From: Amycolatopsis sp. WQ 127309
GTDB taxonomy: Bacteria; Actinomycetota; Actinomycetes; Mycobacteriales; Pseudonocardiaceae
DNA: 64,000 nt
Direction: 5' to 3'
Assembly: GCF_023023025.1 (NCBI RefSeq)
Contig: NZ_CP095481.1
Coordinates: forward strand, 434,001 to 498,000
In this document: positions 8,439 through 18,600 of the stretch, one piece after another
Layout of the letters: each line of letters begins with the position of its first letter
Numbering within the stretch: the stretch's first letter is position 1
Notes under the pieces: generated by a model
Databases searched by the model: none
Seen by the model: the letters and a program-made list of their open reading frames with translations, nothing else
What the model was told of the DNA's origin: nothing
Program-made: the position numbers and the translations under genes

Positions 8439-8815
8439 GCCAGGCGCTCGGCGACGCCGTCGGTGAACTTCTCGGTCGACGCGGTGCCGCCGAGGTCACG
8501 GGTGCGCAAGCCGTCGGCGAGGCACGCTTCGAACGCGGCCATCAGCTCGCGGGCCGCGGCGGGTTCGCCGAGGTGGTCCAGCATCATCGCGCCGGCCCAG
8601 AGCTGACCGATCGGATTGGCGACGCCGAGCCCGGCGATGTCCGGTGCCGAACCGTGCACCGGCTCGAACATCGACGGGTGCTTCTTCTCCGGGTTCAGGT
8701 TGCCGCTGGGCGCGACGCCGATGGACCCGGCGAGCGCGCCGGCGAGGTCGGACAGGACGTCGCCGAAGAGGTTCGAGGCGACGATCACGTCGAACCCGCC
8801 GAGGTCGAGCACGAG
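8435..8815 (-). pseudogene. Tartrate/isopropylmalate-type dehydrogenase, C-terminal fragment
   Basis: About 126 residues match the C-terminal third of the isocitrate/isopropylmalate dehydrogenase family, closest in style to tartrate dehydrogenases. The metal-binding region FDVIVASNLFGDVLSDLAG and the cofactor loop FEPVHGSAPDIAGLGVANPIG are present. Intact enzymes are about 350 residues, and the first ~225 are missing; upstream of 8815 the homology stops abruptly. Its stop overlaps the aldehyde dehydrogenase start by ATGA, so the two formed one operon with the CoA-transferase before decay. Confidence 0.8.
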
Positions 8816-9203
8816 CCCAAATGACCCGGTCTGCGGGTCGTCCGAGCGAGACGACGAGGATTTGGAAGCTGCGCCCGCGCCAGCGACATCGACGCGTTCG
8901 GCGAACTGGTCGAGCGCTAACGCCTATGCCGTGTACTACATGATCCACCGCAGGGTCTGCGACCCCTTTCGAGACCAAACGCCTGCTGATCGAGGTGTTC
9001 AGTGCCATCTGGCGTTATTTGCAGCACCCACGACGCCGACGCCGTAGCTTTCTTGTGATACTCAGCCACGCCGTCGCCGTTTTCAGCCAGTCAATGTGAT
9101 GGCCGCACCTCGCGCTAAAGAGAGTAAAGCCTAGCCGGCTCGGTCTTTTTGTCGCCCGTTCACCGGATCGGGCTATCTCGGTGTTCTTTCAGGTGACACT
9201 GCA
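8816..9203. other. 388-bp gap with no identifiable gene
   Basis: Broken sequence upstream of the truncated dehydrogenase. A short plus-strand tail (RASDIDAFGELVER then stop, near 8880-8930) resembles the end of a protein but cannot be assigned. The part from about 9040 to 9203 is AT-richer than its surroundings and lies just beyond the 3' end of the giant WXG100-like gene. A terminator is expected here, but I see no strong hairpin. Confidence 0.4.
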
Positions 9204-12200
9204 TCAAGAATCGGGATGCTTCACGTCGAAGCTTGCCGCCACATTCTGGCCGGCCGCGGTGTGGCCTTCGACGGCCCCGCTGTCCCCGGAAAGGAAGTGC
9301 TCCAGCGTCTGCTCGGCAACTGAACCTCCAGCGCCGCCACGGTAGCCAGCCGTGAGACCGGCGGGCGAGGGACCGCCAGAGTCCGATGAGGAGAGCCCGG
9401 ATCCGCCATCGGCGATGGCGGCGCTCTTGCTGACGGACTCCTGGATACTGGGTACGACGGTAGCACTTGCCGCCACCTCGGAACTGCCGGACGATGACGC
9501 TTTCATCCTGTTAATTTCGGTGAACAGGGCGGCGACAAATATCGCTTCACTCCTTTTGTCAGCATCCAGGAAAAAGGAGAGTACACTGCGTAGCGGTTTC
9601 AGGTCTGCCGTGGCAAAATGTGAGTCTGCTGGGAGACTGAACGCGTCCAAGAATTCGTCTGTCGCTGCTTTGATATGCTCAGTGTCCAATATCCATCCGC
9701 CGCGCCCACTCTCTTGTCCAATGTCTGCCGACAGTTGACCTAGCCATCGCTTCGCTGCCCCGTGGTCGAGCATGGGCGCGTGGCGGTTCTTGTGACCTCC
9801 TGACGGTTGACCGTACAGGACCGCCTGAAGCTCTCGAATATTGGTGTCACCATAGGAGCGGTTTGATTCCGCGATAATTCTCTTACCGAGATCCCCGGCA
9901 ACAAAGTCGGCGACATCTGCCGCAGCCAAGCGAACTGTATTCAGGTACCTTTGAAGCTTCCGTTGTGATTCGTCAATGACGTGAACAACTCTTGACCGCG
10001 TAGTCTTTGGCGTCAAGTCAAGAGAGTCGGTGAAGACTCTGGCAGCCACCGAGGCGGCCTCGTTGCCAAAATCAAGGTAGGCGGCTGCCACGAACTGCTC
10101 CACTATTCCTGCGCCATATTTGACGTCAGCATTTACTGCATACCAACGAATGTTCTTGTCTTCCGATATTCGAGGAGGGGCGCCGGACATTATTTCAATG
10201 TAAGGCTCGATCCGCTGATGCGCAACAATTGCATTGGCTTTAGAGACCGCGCGATGCCAGTCGTCTTCCTTATATGCCGCTACTATGTCAGGTAGGCGAT
10301 CTTGAAGGAGTTTTAGCGCATCGGTCTCTTGATGCGCATACGGCGACCGTTCGAGTGCCAAAGTCAAAACCGAGTGGATGAAGACTCTGCGCTCTTCGGC
10401 TCCGGGCCACGATTTTTTGCCGAGCAATGAGTAAAAAGACTTCCAGTTCGATTTCGGATTCGAGTCGATGCGGATCCGGTGGATACCTCCGAACCTGGGC
10501 GCGTCATCAAGTGCGGCGCCGTGAGTGTAGTACTTTTTTCTTGGGACATTTACGCCAGGGTTTCGCCTGTCGTTCCTCAAGAGAAAATGAGCCATGGATT
10601 CCGCAGCATAGACATGTCCGCGCGAGACCAGATCTTCCATGACGACACTCAGGTCTGCGAGGTCAACGTTTCCCCTTGGCGTCGCGGGTGCGAAAACGAA
10701 AGCACCGGGAGTTGGACTGGCGACAGGCACCATCAAGTGATTCTGGAGAATCTCGTAATGTGATTTTATTGGATGCGCGTCGCTTGACTGGTCCACGTTG
10801 CTGCGAAGTCGGTCCCTGGCCGACGTAGCTTCGGTTGCCAGCCAGCCTCCGATCGCGCCGGGATTCGTCTCTAGTAGGTCGTTCAGATCGTGGAGCACAT
10901 CTACAGGAGGCCTCGGAGACAACGTGGAGATACCTTCGGCGTATTGCGCGAATTCGTGTGCGTCCGAGGGATATCCACTGTCGTCGAAGCCGAGGCTGAG
11001 AGCGCCGGGTGGCGCCGGAGGCAGTGTCGTGCCGTGGGCGGTGCTGCCGTCGAGGTGAATGCGGGTTTGACCGTGCAAGTGACGCGCGGCGACGGTGATG
11101 TGAGATAGAACTGGAATGGAGGTAACGGCATGTTGAATCGCGGTCATCGAGTGCGGCGTGAGGTCGCAGGCGTAGAGGACGACGTCGGTGACCGCGCTCC
11201 AGGTGACCAGCGAAGCAGGGAGGCCGGCGAGGGTGCCGGCGAATTCGGTGTAGGTGTGCGGTATGTCTCGGCCGGAGTTGTCGGGGAGCTGGAAGGCATT
11301 GGCACGGTGATGGGCGGCCACCGCGAAGGTGCCGGCTCCGTGGTTTCTGAAGGCTTGGGTGATGTTGGGGGTGTAACGGGGGTCGACGAACGCGACACCT
11401 GCGTTGTGCGGCAACACCAGGACTGTCGATTCGCTGCCGCCGACCACCGGCGGCGAGCCGAGCACCTCCGCGGCGATCGCGGTCACCGAGTCCGGGACAT
11501 CCTCGCCAAGGGGTGCGGTCCCCGAATAGGATCCGGTGCTCCGGTGACGGTGTGCCGAAGTGTTCAGCTGATCGGTTTTCTCTTCCCCAGCGAGGGAACC
11601 GTGGGTAAATACCGGGCTCTCCACCGGGAGATTGAGGGGCCGTCGTGTCTCGCCCGGCCCACCTTCGTCCCCAGTGCTCCGAATCGATACCGTCGTGAAC
11701 TCGCGAGGTTCGTGCTCGGAGGAGAACGGTGCGGTCATCCGGCGTACGTAGCCTCTGGGTCGCTCCGCGCCGGAGCCTGCCACCACATCCGAGCCGCCTG
11801 CAGTGTGGCCTTCGATGGCCCCGACGTCTCCTTCCACCGGGACGCGACCAGGAACCGTAGCAGTGTGATCCGGAACACCGACATCGCCGTGCGCCTGTTG
11901 CGATGGTTCGGAAGGAAATTGCTCAAGCGCTTGAGGTGAAGCTGCGCCACTGTCAACTGGCCCTGCTTCTCCTGCGAAGATTGGTATTCCGACCGAGGGT
12001 GCGGTCGCTTGTGGCTCAACCGGGAACAGTGCACCACCTGTTTTGCCGGAACCCACAGGCACACTCGCCATTGCCGTTCGTCCTGGCAATACGTTCGAGC
12101 TGTAAGATGGCGGAGAGTCCAGCCCACCAATCACTGCCTTCGACGACACTGTGCCTGAGCGCCTGCCGAGAACGTGCTCGGACGGACGGACTGCGGCGGT

Positions 12201-13733
12201 AGAACCATCCGACGGTGACGAGGCATAGCCGGCCTGGCCCACACCGGTCGTCGTGGCATTCTCAAGTGCGCCAGATGCCGTCAAAGGCTCGGCAGCACCT
12301 GCCGCAGCCGCCAGCGGGGTGCGATCGGCTCCAGCTTGGCCGAACATCGTCCCCAGCTCCCGGCCACCCACAACAACCGCCTGACTGTCCTCATAAGACA
12401 GCGGGACAACGTCCCCAGCTTGCTCGACCTCTGGCACGACCGAATACGGAGGCGGTGCCTCCACACCCTCCACGCTGCCGAAAGCACCCGACTTGACCCC
12501 ACCACCGGCCCCGGCCTTCTCGCTACCCTTGGCCTCGCCCGAAATCAACGGGATCGGTCGCACCTGATCCACTGCAGCAAACGCCGCGTCCAGCGTCGCC
12601 CTATCGCCGCCAGTGGACTCGCTACCACCATGACGGCCACCCCCGAAACGACTCAATGCCCCAAGTACACCCGCCGTCAACGCACCCGGAGAATTCGTCA
12701 CCAGATTGACCAACGGCGCCGATGCGATCGCCACCCCCACCTGCCCACCGCCATACAGCACATCCCCCACCGCCGAGACGTAACGCGGGACCTTCTCATC
12801 CGACGCCTTTCCGCCCACAGCCTCCCCGCCCACAGCCTTCCTGCCCGCCGCCCCCTCAGTCGCAGCCGTCACGGCCTTCCTGCCCACCTCCGCCATGTCC
12901 AACGCGACAGCATGGAACAACCCGCCAGCGGCACCTCCCACGAAACCACCCACCGCCGCCAACAAAGCCGACTTGACGTCCACCTCATCCCGTAGATTCA
13001 ACGCGACCTGACCCACCTCAATACCAAGATCCATACCACCCATCAACCCAGCACCGACAGCACCGAACTTCAACGCCGTCTTCCCCGCAGCCAGCGCAGC
13101 ATCGCGGACGCCTCCCCATGTCACCGACCCCAGGTCCGTCACAGTCGCTTTCGCACCCACCTTGACCGCGTTCGACGCCCCTGCCAACGCAGCCTCGGCC
13201 GACATCGACCCCAGCTTCGCCAGCAATTCACGAAACAACGCCCACAGTCCCAATCGCGCCGCCGCCTCCACCAACGGAACAAAAAACGCGCCCCACAACG
13301 ACGACAACAACGACGCAATTGCCGCCAGCGCCATCAGCGTCATCAACACCATCTCGGCCTGGCCCTTCACCGTGTCCGCTGCACCCCGTTTCAGCATCTT
13401 CGACAGTTCCCGGCCGGCTGCGATCAAACCCTGCAACCCCGACACCGCGTCCTCGCGCAGCCACCCCTCAAAAAAGTTTCCCAGCTCACCGACCAACCCG
13501 GCCGCGACCTCAGGCGAGAGCTCTTTCACCAGAGCGAGCAGGTCCTCCAACCACCGCACACTCGCATCCCACGAATCCCGCATCGAATACATGCGATCGC
13601 CGTTGCCCTCAGGCCACGGCGCACCCAGCACCTTCAGGAAACTCTGCACACCGTCCGATAGATCAGCGACACCGGAACCATGCATCACATGAACCCGGCC
13701 GAGCACCTCCGCGTCCAGCATCCAGTCCGACAA
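9204..13733 (-). CDS. Giant WXG100-like, polymorphic-toxin-type protein
   Basis: A 1509-residue protein. The start is TTG at 13733, chosen because GGGAGGTGG lies about 7 bases upstream; a TAG stop directly precedes it. Residues ~1-100 resemble the WXG100-like helical domain of CpnT-type actinobacterial proteins (GAPWPEGNGDRMYSMRDSW at about 37-55). Hydrophobic helices follow at ~127-153 and ~215-240. A long Gly/Ser/Pro-rich linker (~370-740) contains two PPPYS/PPSYS-like motifs. The C-terminal ~700 residues carry no domain I can name. A segment near 805-860 has His-His (FAVAAHHRANAF) and Cys (VVLYACDL) spaced as in caspase-like cysteine proteases, but this is weak. DNA for the C-terminal half (about 9.2-11 kb) is visibly AT-richer. 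The protein probably travels by a type VII-like pathway and may be a toxin; no immunity gene is recognisable nearby. Confidence 0.75.
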   Translation of the reverse strand: MSDWMLDAEVLGRVHVMHGSGVADLSDGVQSFLKVLGAPWPEGNGDRMYSMRDSWDASVRWLEDLLALVKELSPEVAAGLVGELGNFFEGWLREDAVSGLQGLIAAGRELSKMLKRGAADTVKGQAEMVLMTLMALAAIASLLSSLWGAFFVPLVEAAARLGLWALFRELLAKLGSMSAEAALAGASNAVKVGAKATVTDLGSVTWGGVRDAALAAGKTALKFGAVGAGLMGGMDLGIEVGQVALNLRDEVDVKSALLAAVGGFVGGAAGGLFHAVALDMAEVGRKAVTAATEGAAGRKAVGGEAVGGKASDEKVPRYVSAVGDVLYGGGQVGVAIASAPLVNLVTNSPGALTAGVLGALSRFGGGRHGGSESTGGDRATLDAAFAAVDQVRPIPLISGEAKGSEKAGAGGGVKSGAFGSVEGVEAPPPYSVVPEVEQAGDVVPLSYEDSQAVVVGGRELGTMFGQAGADRTPLAAAAGAAEPLTASGALENATTTGVGQAGYASSPSDGSTAAVRPSEHVLGRRSGTVSSKAVIGGLDSPPSYSSNVLPGRTAMASVPVGSGKTGGALFPVEPQATAPSVGIPIFAGEAGPVDSGAASPQALEQFPSEPSQQAHGDVGVPDHTATVPGRVPVEGDVGAIEGHTAGGSDVVAGSGAERPRGYVRRMTAPFSSEHEPREFTTVSIRSTGDEGGPGETRRPLNLPVESPVFTHGSLAGEEKTDQLNTSAHRHRSTGSYSGTAPLGEDVPDSVTAIAAEVLGSPPVVGGSESTVLVLPHNAGVAFVDPRYTPNITQAFRNHGAGTFAVAAHHRANAFQLPDNSGRDIPHTYTEFAGTLAGLPASLVTWSAVTDVVLYACDLTPHSMTAIQHAVTSIPVLSHITVAARHLHGQTRIHLDGSTAHGTTLPPAPPGALSLGFDDSGYPSDAHEFAQYAEGISTLSPRPPVDVLHDLNDLLETNPGAIGGWLATEATSARDRLRSNVDQSSDAHPIKSHYEILQNHLMVPVASPTPGAFVFAPATPRGNVDLADLSVVMEDLVSRGHVYAAESMAHFLLRNDRRNPGVNVPRKKYYTHGAALDDAPRFGGIHRIRIDSNPKSNWKSFYSLLGKKSWPGAEERRVFIHSVLTLALERSPYAHQETDALKLLQDRLPDIVAAYKEDDWHRAVSKANAIVAHQRIEPYIEIMSGAPPRISEDKNIRWYAVNADVKYGAGIVEQFVAAAYLDFGNEAASVAARVFTDSLDLTPKTTRSRVVHVIDESQRKLQRYLNTVRLAAADVADFVAGDLGKRIIAESNRSYGDTNIRELQAVLYGQPSGGHKNRHAPMLDHGAAKRWLGQLSADIGQESGRGGWILDTEHIKAATDEFLDAFSLPADSHFATADLKPLRSVLSFFLDADKRSEAIFVAALFTEINRMKASSSGSSEVAASATVVPSIQESVSKSAAIADGGSGLSSSDSGGPSPAGLTAGYRGGAGGSVAEQTLEHFLSGDSGAVEGHTAAGQNVAASFDVKHPDS
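9236..9300. repeat. Intragenic repeat, copy at the C-terminus of the giant gene
   Basis: This region and 11775-11835 share the core GTGTGGCCTTCGA-n-GGCCCCG. They encode SGDSGAVEGHTAAGQNVAAS here and EGDVGAIEGHTAGGSDVVAG in the other copy. The repeat flanks the AT-richer C-terminal module, which could help exchange of that module by recombination. Confidence 0.7.
11775..11835. repeat. Intragenic repeat, internal copy
   Basis: Partner of the repeat at 9236-9300. It lies about 2.5 kb upstream in the same gene, at the boundary between the Pro/Ser-rich linker and the C-terminal part. Confidence 0.7.
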
Positions 13734-14395
13734 CTACGCCACCTCCCTCGGCAAGCGAGCGTGACACCATCGCGCACCTGACATGCCGCGGTCGCAACCC
13801 GGTCCCGCGTCGATCCGATCATTCAGCCTCGTTGGCGCCATCACCCCCTCCTCCGGGTGGGATGGGCCTGTTTGCAGTACATCGTTCACACGCACACCGG
13901 CACCGGCTACCACCGTCGCCCAAACCCGCCTGATCAGCCGGACTTCCCTCACGAACAGACCCTCTCGACAGTGGTCAGGAATCGTTCACTGCACACCGGG
14001 TGTATCCGAACAGCCAGGTCGCGACTGTCTCAAGATCGGTGTTCCGGTCCGACACGCCGGGCTGAGGTCCGGCGGGATGGGCACCGTGAGTGATGACATC
14101 GGACCTTGTGAGTCCACGTAAGAGGCCCGCAGGCTGGCGTTGACCGTTCCGGGCGGATTGTCGCCATCGACCTGCGGATCGTCGCGGCACTCGCCGGCGT
14201 AGCAGTGTGCGGATGGGTCGAATTGTGGCTGACGTTCATCGTGTGAGGCGCATCCGCCGCTACGAGTGCGGGTGATGTCGCATGCAGGTGACATGCAAGA
14301 CGGTGCTGCGCCGCGGTTGAGTAGAGGCTACGGATAGGTCGACGGCCCTGGCATCTCGCCGGGGTCGTCGTCGCGAGTGGCTAGCGCGGTCGGAA

Positions 14396-14936
14396 AGTGG
14401 CGCGGACGAACTCGTCCCAGCGGTCGTTCACGCCGTCTTCGACTGATGGCTGATCCATCGTCTCCATGACTGACCCCCAGCACCCTGCTCGCGGCGACGG
14501 ATCGAACGTCGCCGTCGGCAGCAGGTCGAACCGAACCCGGAAGCGGAGGTGGTGGGAACGAATGTGTCGGTGGAGGACGAAGACCGCGATCAGGATCGCG
14601 ACCACGCTGGTGATCACCCCACCAGAACGCGCCGCTCGCGACGAGGTCGCCCGGACGGAGCGCCTTCGGCGCGCTGCGTTCCAGCGTGACCTGGCGGCCA
14701 CGCGTGCCGGGGAACATGTCGGCATTCGGAGCAAGGCCGAAAACTGCTTCCTGACCTGGCGGAATCCGCCACTGAACGTCGAGAGCCAACGCACCGCCGA
14801 CGTAACTGCCAATAACCGAACCCGAGATCAGAGCGAGCCGGTCTCCTGCCGGTAGAGCAACTGGTACAAATGCGCACCCTTGATCAACACCGAAGCCTCG
14901 ACAGGCCGCTCCCCCGTCGCTGTAGACCGTCCGCAA
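14396..14936 (-). pseudogene. Small membrane protein remnant with one frameshift
   Basis: Minus-strand coding-like sequence reads LALISGSVIGSYVGGALALD (one helix), then QWRIPPGQEAVFGLAPNADM, then LRPGDLVASGAFWWG. Near 14620 it must change frame to continue as GVITSVVAILIAVFVLHRHI (a second helix) and a charged tail ending in DEFVRATFRPR. Two membrane helices and a hydrophilic tail are consistent with a small transfer or membrane protein of an integrated element. I do not recognise the family. It is partly duplicated at 15299-15420. Confidence 0.5.
14751..14880. repeat. Diverged duplication, copy 1
   Basis: Similar to 15290-15420. Shared blocks in order are GACCTGGCG-n-ATCC, AACG(T/C)C-AGAGCCAACGCA, GTAACTGCCAA and AGAGCGAGCC. 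In the minus-strand frame both encode a VLIKG...GGYFGRA/VGGALA...ADLQEW/DVQWRI pattern ending in PPGQ/SPGQ. It represents tandem decayed copies of one gene. Confidence 0.6.
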
Positions 14937-15043
14937 CTGCCGGATGATTGACCAGACGTCTCGTTACCAGAGCCGACGGTCTCGGAGCCAATCTCGCGAG
15001 ATCGCTGCGTCAACGCGCAGTTCAGCAGCTCGACCAGCGACGG

Positions 15044-15260
15044 TCACGCCGCAACCATCACCAAGGCCGACTCTGAGCAGATGTTCGCCACCAACGGTCG
15101 GCAGATACCGGACACGAACGCCAGCCACGCCACCCACCGGCCCGACCCGCGAACCACCGCGATGGGTCTTCCACAGCTCGACGGTCGCGTTCGTCAGCCG
15201 ACCATCGACCAAGAACGAGCAGATCGACGTCGCCATCGTGTCCGCAACGAAGCGGGGCGC
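15044..15260 (-). pseudogene. DUF2637-like (mobile-element spread protein) tail
   Basis: In one minus-strand frame the sequence reads AWLAFVSGICRPLVANICSE, then SALVMVAA and stop. This resembles the ...SLVANIxxA... membrane segment of DUF2637 proteins found in actinobacterial integrative conjugative elements and plasmids. Homologous tails occur at 43690-43800 and 63246-63370. The upstream part is out of frame. Confidence 0.45.
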
Positions 15261-15289
15261 GAACTCATGTCCGTGAGCCCGGCCGAAAC

Positions 15290-15420
15290 TGGCACCTGAC
15301 CTGGCGAGATCCACTCTTGAAGGTCAGCAGCGAACGCACGGCCAAAGTAACCGCCAACGATCCGACTCCGACAACAGAACGAGCCGATCTGCGTACCCTT
15401 GATCAACACCAAAGCCGACA
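15290..15420. repeat. Diverged duplication, copy 2
   Basis: Partner of 14751-14880. The minus-strand frame reads VLIKGTQIGSFCC, then VGGYFGRAFAADLQEWISPG. It lies directly upstream (in transcription sense) of the DUF2637-like tail at 15044-15260. Confidence 0.6.
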
Positions 15421-15684
15421 GGCCGCCACCGCCCCTCCGGCAACTCGATCGCCTCAGCCACCTCGCCCGTCGGCAGTGGCGCCGAAGCTACGGTCAGCAA
15501 CGTTCGCTGCGGCAGACCGGACTCACCCATGGCTCGAGACGCTCGTCGTGGACCTTGACCGACATCTCCAGGTCAGTACCCGCTGCCCCTACCTCCCTCG
15601 CCGCGGCGCACAATAAGCAGTGTGGACCCGCCACCTCTGCAGGCAGTGGGCCGCGAACACAAATTCAATTCGGTACGTCGAGAG

Positions 15685-18600
15685 TCAGCCGGCGCCGTCT
15701 CGGCGTGACGCGGACAGCACACGCCAAGCCGCCGCGATGACCGGCTCGAGCTCCCACAAGCCGTCTTGCGGGCGCTCCACCAGCACGTCCAAATTCCGCA
15801 AAACACCCATGGTCGCCGCACCGCCGTGTTCGTCGAAGAGGGCCAGAAGATCGTCAGCCGTCAGCGAGTCGTCATAGTTCACGAACTCGTCGAACGCATC
15901 CGCCCAGGCGGGCATCGCTGTCACTCCGACCTGGTCAACCAGCTCCGCTGCGCCTTCCGGCCCAGCGAGCTGCTGGCGGATCCTTTCGCAGACCAAGCGG
16001 GCACTTCGCGCCTCTCCGGCGGCCAGCCTCGCGGCTTGGTTCAGGAGGCTCGTCCAGCCTCCTGTGATCTTGAGCAGCTCTCCCTGGCTGACCGCGTCGC
16101 TGAACGACGTCGTCAGGTTGTCGGCGCCGAACCACGAGCGGAGCCCGTCCGCCGAGACACGGCGCAACGGGACGACGAGGTCGGCGAGATCAGGACGCTC
16201 GGAGTCGCAGATCGCGGAGAAGACCTCGCTCGCGTCGGCGCTGGCTAGGGCGACCACGGTACGGGTCACTCCCGCCTCAGGGAAAAGCTCGAGTGCCTGG
16301 TCGATGGCCGTCCAGGCACTGACGACCTTCATCGTGCCCAGGTCGCAGAACACGATCCGGTGCGGGTCACCGGGCTTGCCACCGCGCAGCTCGCGTCGAT
16401 AGCTCTCCGGAGACGTCGACTTCACCAGCGTGCACCGGGCACCGATCCGCCCGTGCTCCTCCTGGAGCAGCTGCCGCACGTGGTCGATACCCGTCGCCCG
16501 GCTGCCCAGTACCAGCCGTATGCGGTTGCTGCGTTCGATCAAGGTGGCGAACTGCTTCTCGGTGAGCGGGGCGGCCAAACCGTCGGCGACCGTCCGGCGG
16601 GCGTTTTCGGCGGCGAGCCTGGTCGGCGGCAGCCACTCCGAACCGAACAGCTCGTCCTCGATGTCCTGTGCCGAGCCCAGCAGCCGCAGGACATTGCTCG
16701 AGCGCAGCCGCCAGCCGCCGTCCGCGGCGGCGAGCACGCCGAGCCCGCTCATCTCTTCCAGAAGCGACCGGAACTCGTCGGCTCCCTGCCCGGTGAAGCC
16801 CTCCGACCACCAGGCAAGACATTCGTCGCGCAGCTTGCCCGTCGTCACTGTCTGGTCGGCACCACGCTCCAGCGCGGACAGGGCCACCACCAGGGCGATG
16901 AGCTTGTAGCGCGAGTCGAGGTTCAGGGTCAGGTGCACGGCTTCGCGCACCTTCTGCCGGACCGCTTCGGAGCCGATGACCCGTTCGAGCTCGTCGTCGC
17001 CGATCACGTACCGCGGATTGTCCTCCCGCCGCTCGTGCGCGGACCGCACGAGCGCTTCCCCGACGAGCTGCAAGAGCTTGGGCTGGTAGTTGCAGTAGGC
17101 CAGCACACGGTGGATGAGCTCGTCCGAGGCGAACGAGATGCCCAGCGTTTCCATCGGCGTGAACATCAGCTGGTAAGCGGGTTCCGGGGCCAGCGGGCCG
17201 ATCGCCAGCGCGTCACCGAAGTGGGCGGCGGCGAGCGGCTGGTTGGGCAGCTGCGCGAACCGCTGAACCTGGTGCAGACCCGCGAAGACCGGCTTGAACC
17301 GGCGATCGGTCGAGTTCATCAGGTCACGCAGCCGAGTGGTCGTCGCGAACCCGGTTGTGGCGTCCGCGTCGAAGAACAGATCGCTCTCGTCGAGCAGCAG
17401 CACCAACCGTCGCTGGGCGTCCGCCGCCAGCCAAGTCTTCACCACCCGTTCGGCGTGCTTGGCGGCGTCCCTTCCTCGCTGTTTCGGGGCGGTGATCCCG
17501 CGTTCGGCGAGCCCGGCGACGATCATGTCCCACAGCGCGTCAGGCTTCCGGGTCACGCCGAAGGCGGGCAGGGAGAGGTATACCGCGACGTTTTCCAGGG
17601 TGACCTCGAACCGGCGTGCGGCGGCTTGGAGCACCGCCGACTTGCCGAGCTGCCGACCGCCGTAGAGCAGGCTGGCCCCGTGCCGATCGAGGATGGCGGA
17701 ACGCTCCTCGTACCGGCCTTTGAACATCTCGCTCGGCACGTTGCCCGTCGCGTGCGGATAGTACGGGTTGGTCGTCGCGAAGGGGAGGAGAATCCGTTCC
17801 GTGGCCGCGAACCGCCCACCGCCGTAGGCGGCGAGGTAGACCAGTGCCATGTCGTCGAGCATGATCACCGGCTTCTCCGGCCGGCCCGCGGTGACCTTGC
17901 TCAGCGCTCGCCGCTGCCCCGCGGACAACGTTCCGAAAACGGCCACCAGGACGGGTGAGTCACTCGTGTCCTGGGCCACCCAGGCGAAGAGCGTCCGGAC
18001 ATCGGGCGCGTTCCAGCACAGCATGAGCCGCAGCTGATCACCGGCAAGCGAACCGAACGCCGGGATCAGGGCGTCGCCGACCCGTTTCACACCACTCAGC
18101 TCGACCCAGCGCCGGCTCGGCCCGTCAGACAGCCCGGCCGGGCGCTCGGCGATGAACTCGAGGCCGGCAAGCCGCAGCGCCTGGGCCAGCGCAGGCCGGA
18201 ACGCCCGGTGCCGCTGGTCTCCGGCGAGGTCGAGCCATGCGTGCAGCCCATCGGCCGCCGCGGTCCGTTCCGCCGGGGACAACGGTCCGAAGTCCAGGCA
18301 GTCCGCGAGAACGGAGCCGTTTTCAGCGGCTTTCACCGCGTCACGCGCCACCGTGACAGGGAGCGTGTCGAGTGCGGCAAGGAAGCGATGCAAGTCGGTG
18401 GATCCCGAAGTGCTCGGAGGTTCCTCACCGCCGAGCGCGATGAGCAGATACTCCTCCGCCGTGGCGAGATCGCCGGCGTCGATCCGCGCGCGAATGTCTG
18501 CCGCGGCGTTTTCCGGGACGCGCTGCCCGGCCCGGTTCAGCTCGAAGGTCACCCGCTCCCAAAGTTCCTCCTTCGCCTTCGCCGCGTACTCGGGCAGACG

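Larger units (their letters stand above)
13734..15684. other. 1.95-kb degenerate region between the giant gene and the conflict island
   Basis: No intact gene. The minus strand carries decayed fragments, described separately: a small membrane protein, a second copy of part of it, and a DUF2637-like tail. A plus-strand tail ending near 14250 (RIVAIDLRIVAALAGVAVCG then WVELWLTFIV and stop) looks like the last membrane helix of a lost protein. Short frames just upstream of 13733 (72 codons, ending at 13734) are probably leader sequence of the giant gene. Confidence 0.55.

Noticed and set aside
13734..13952. 72-codon minus-strand ORF ending directly before the giant gene start
   Set aside because: No ribosome binding site, no protein-like pattern; more likely the untranslated leader.
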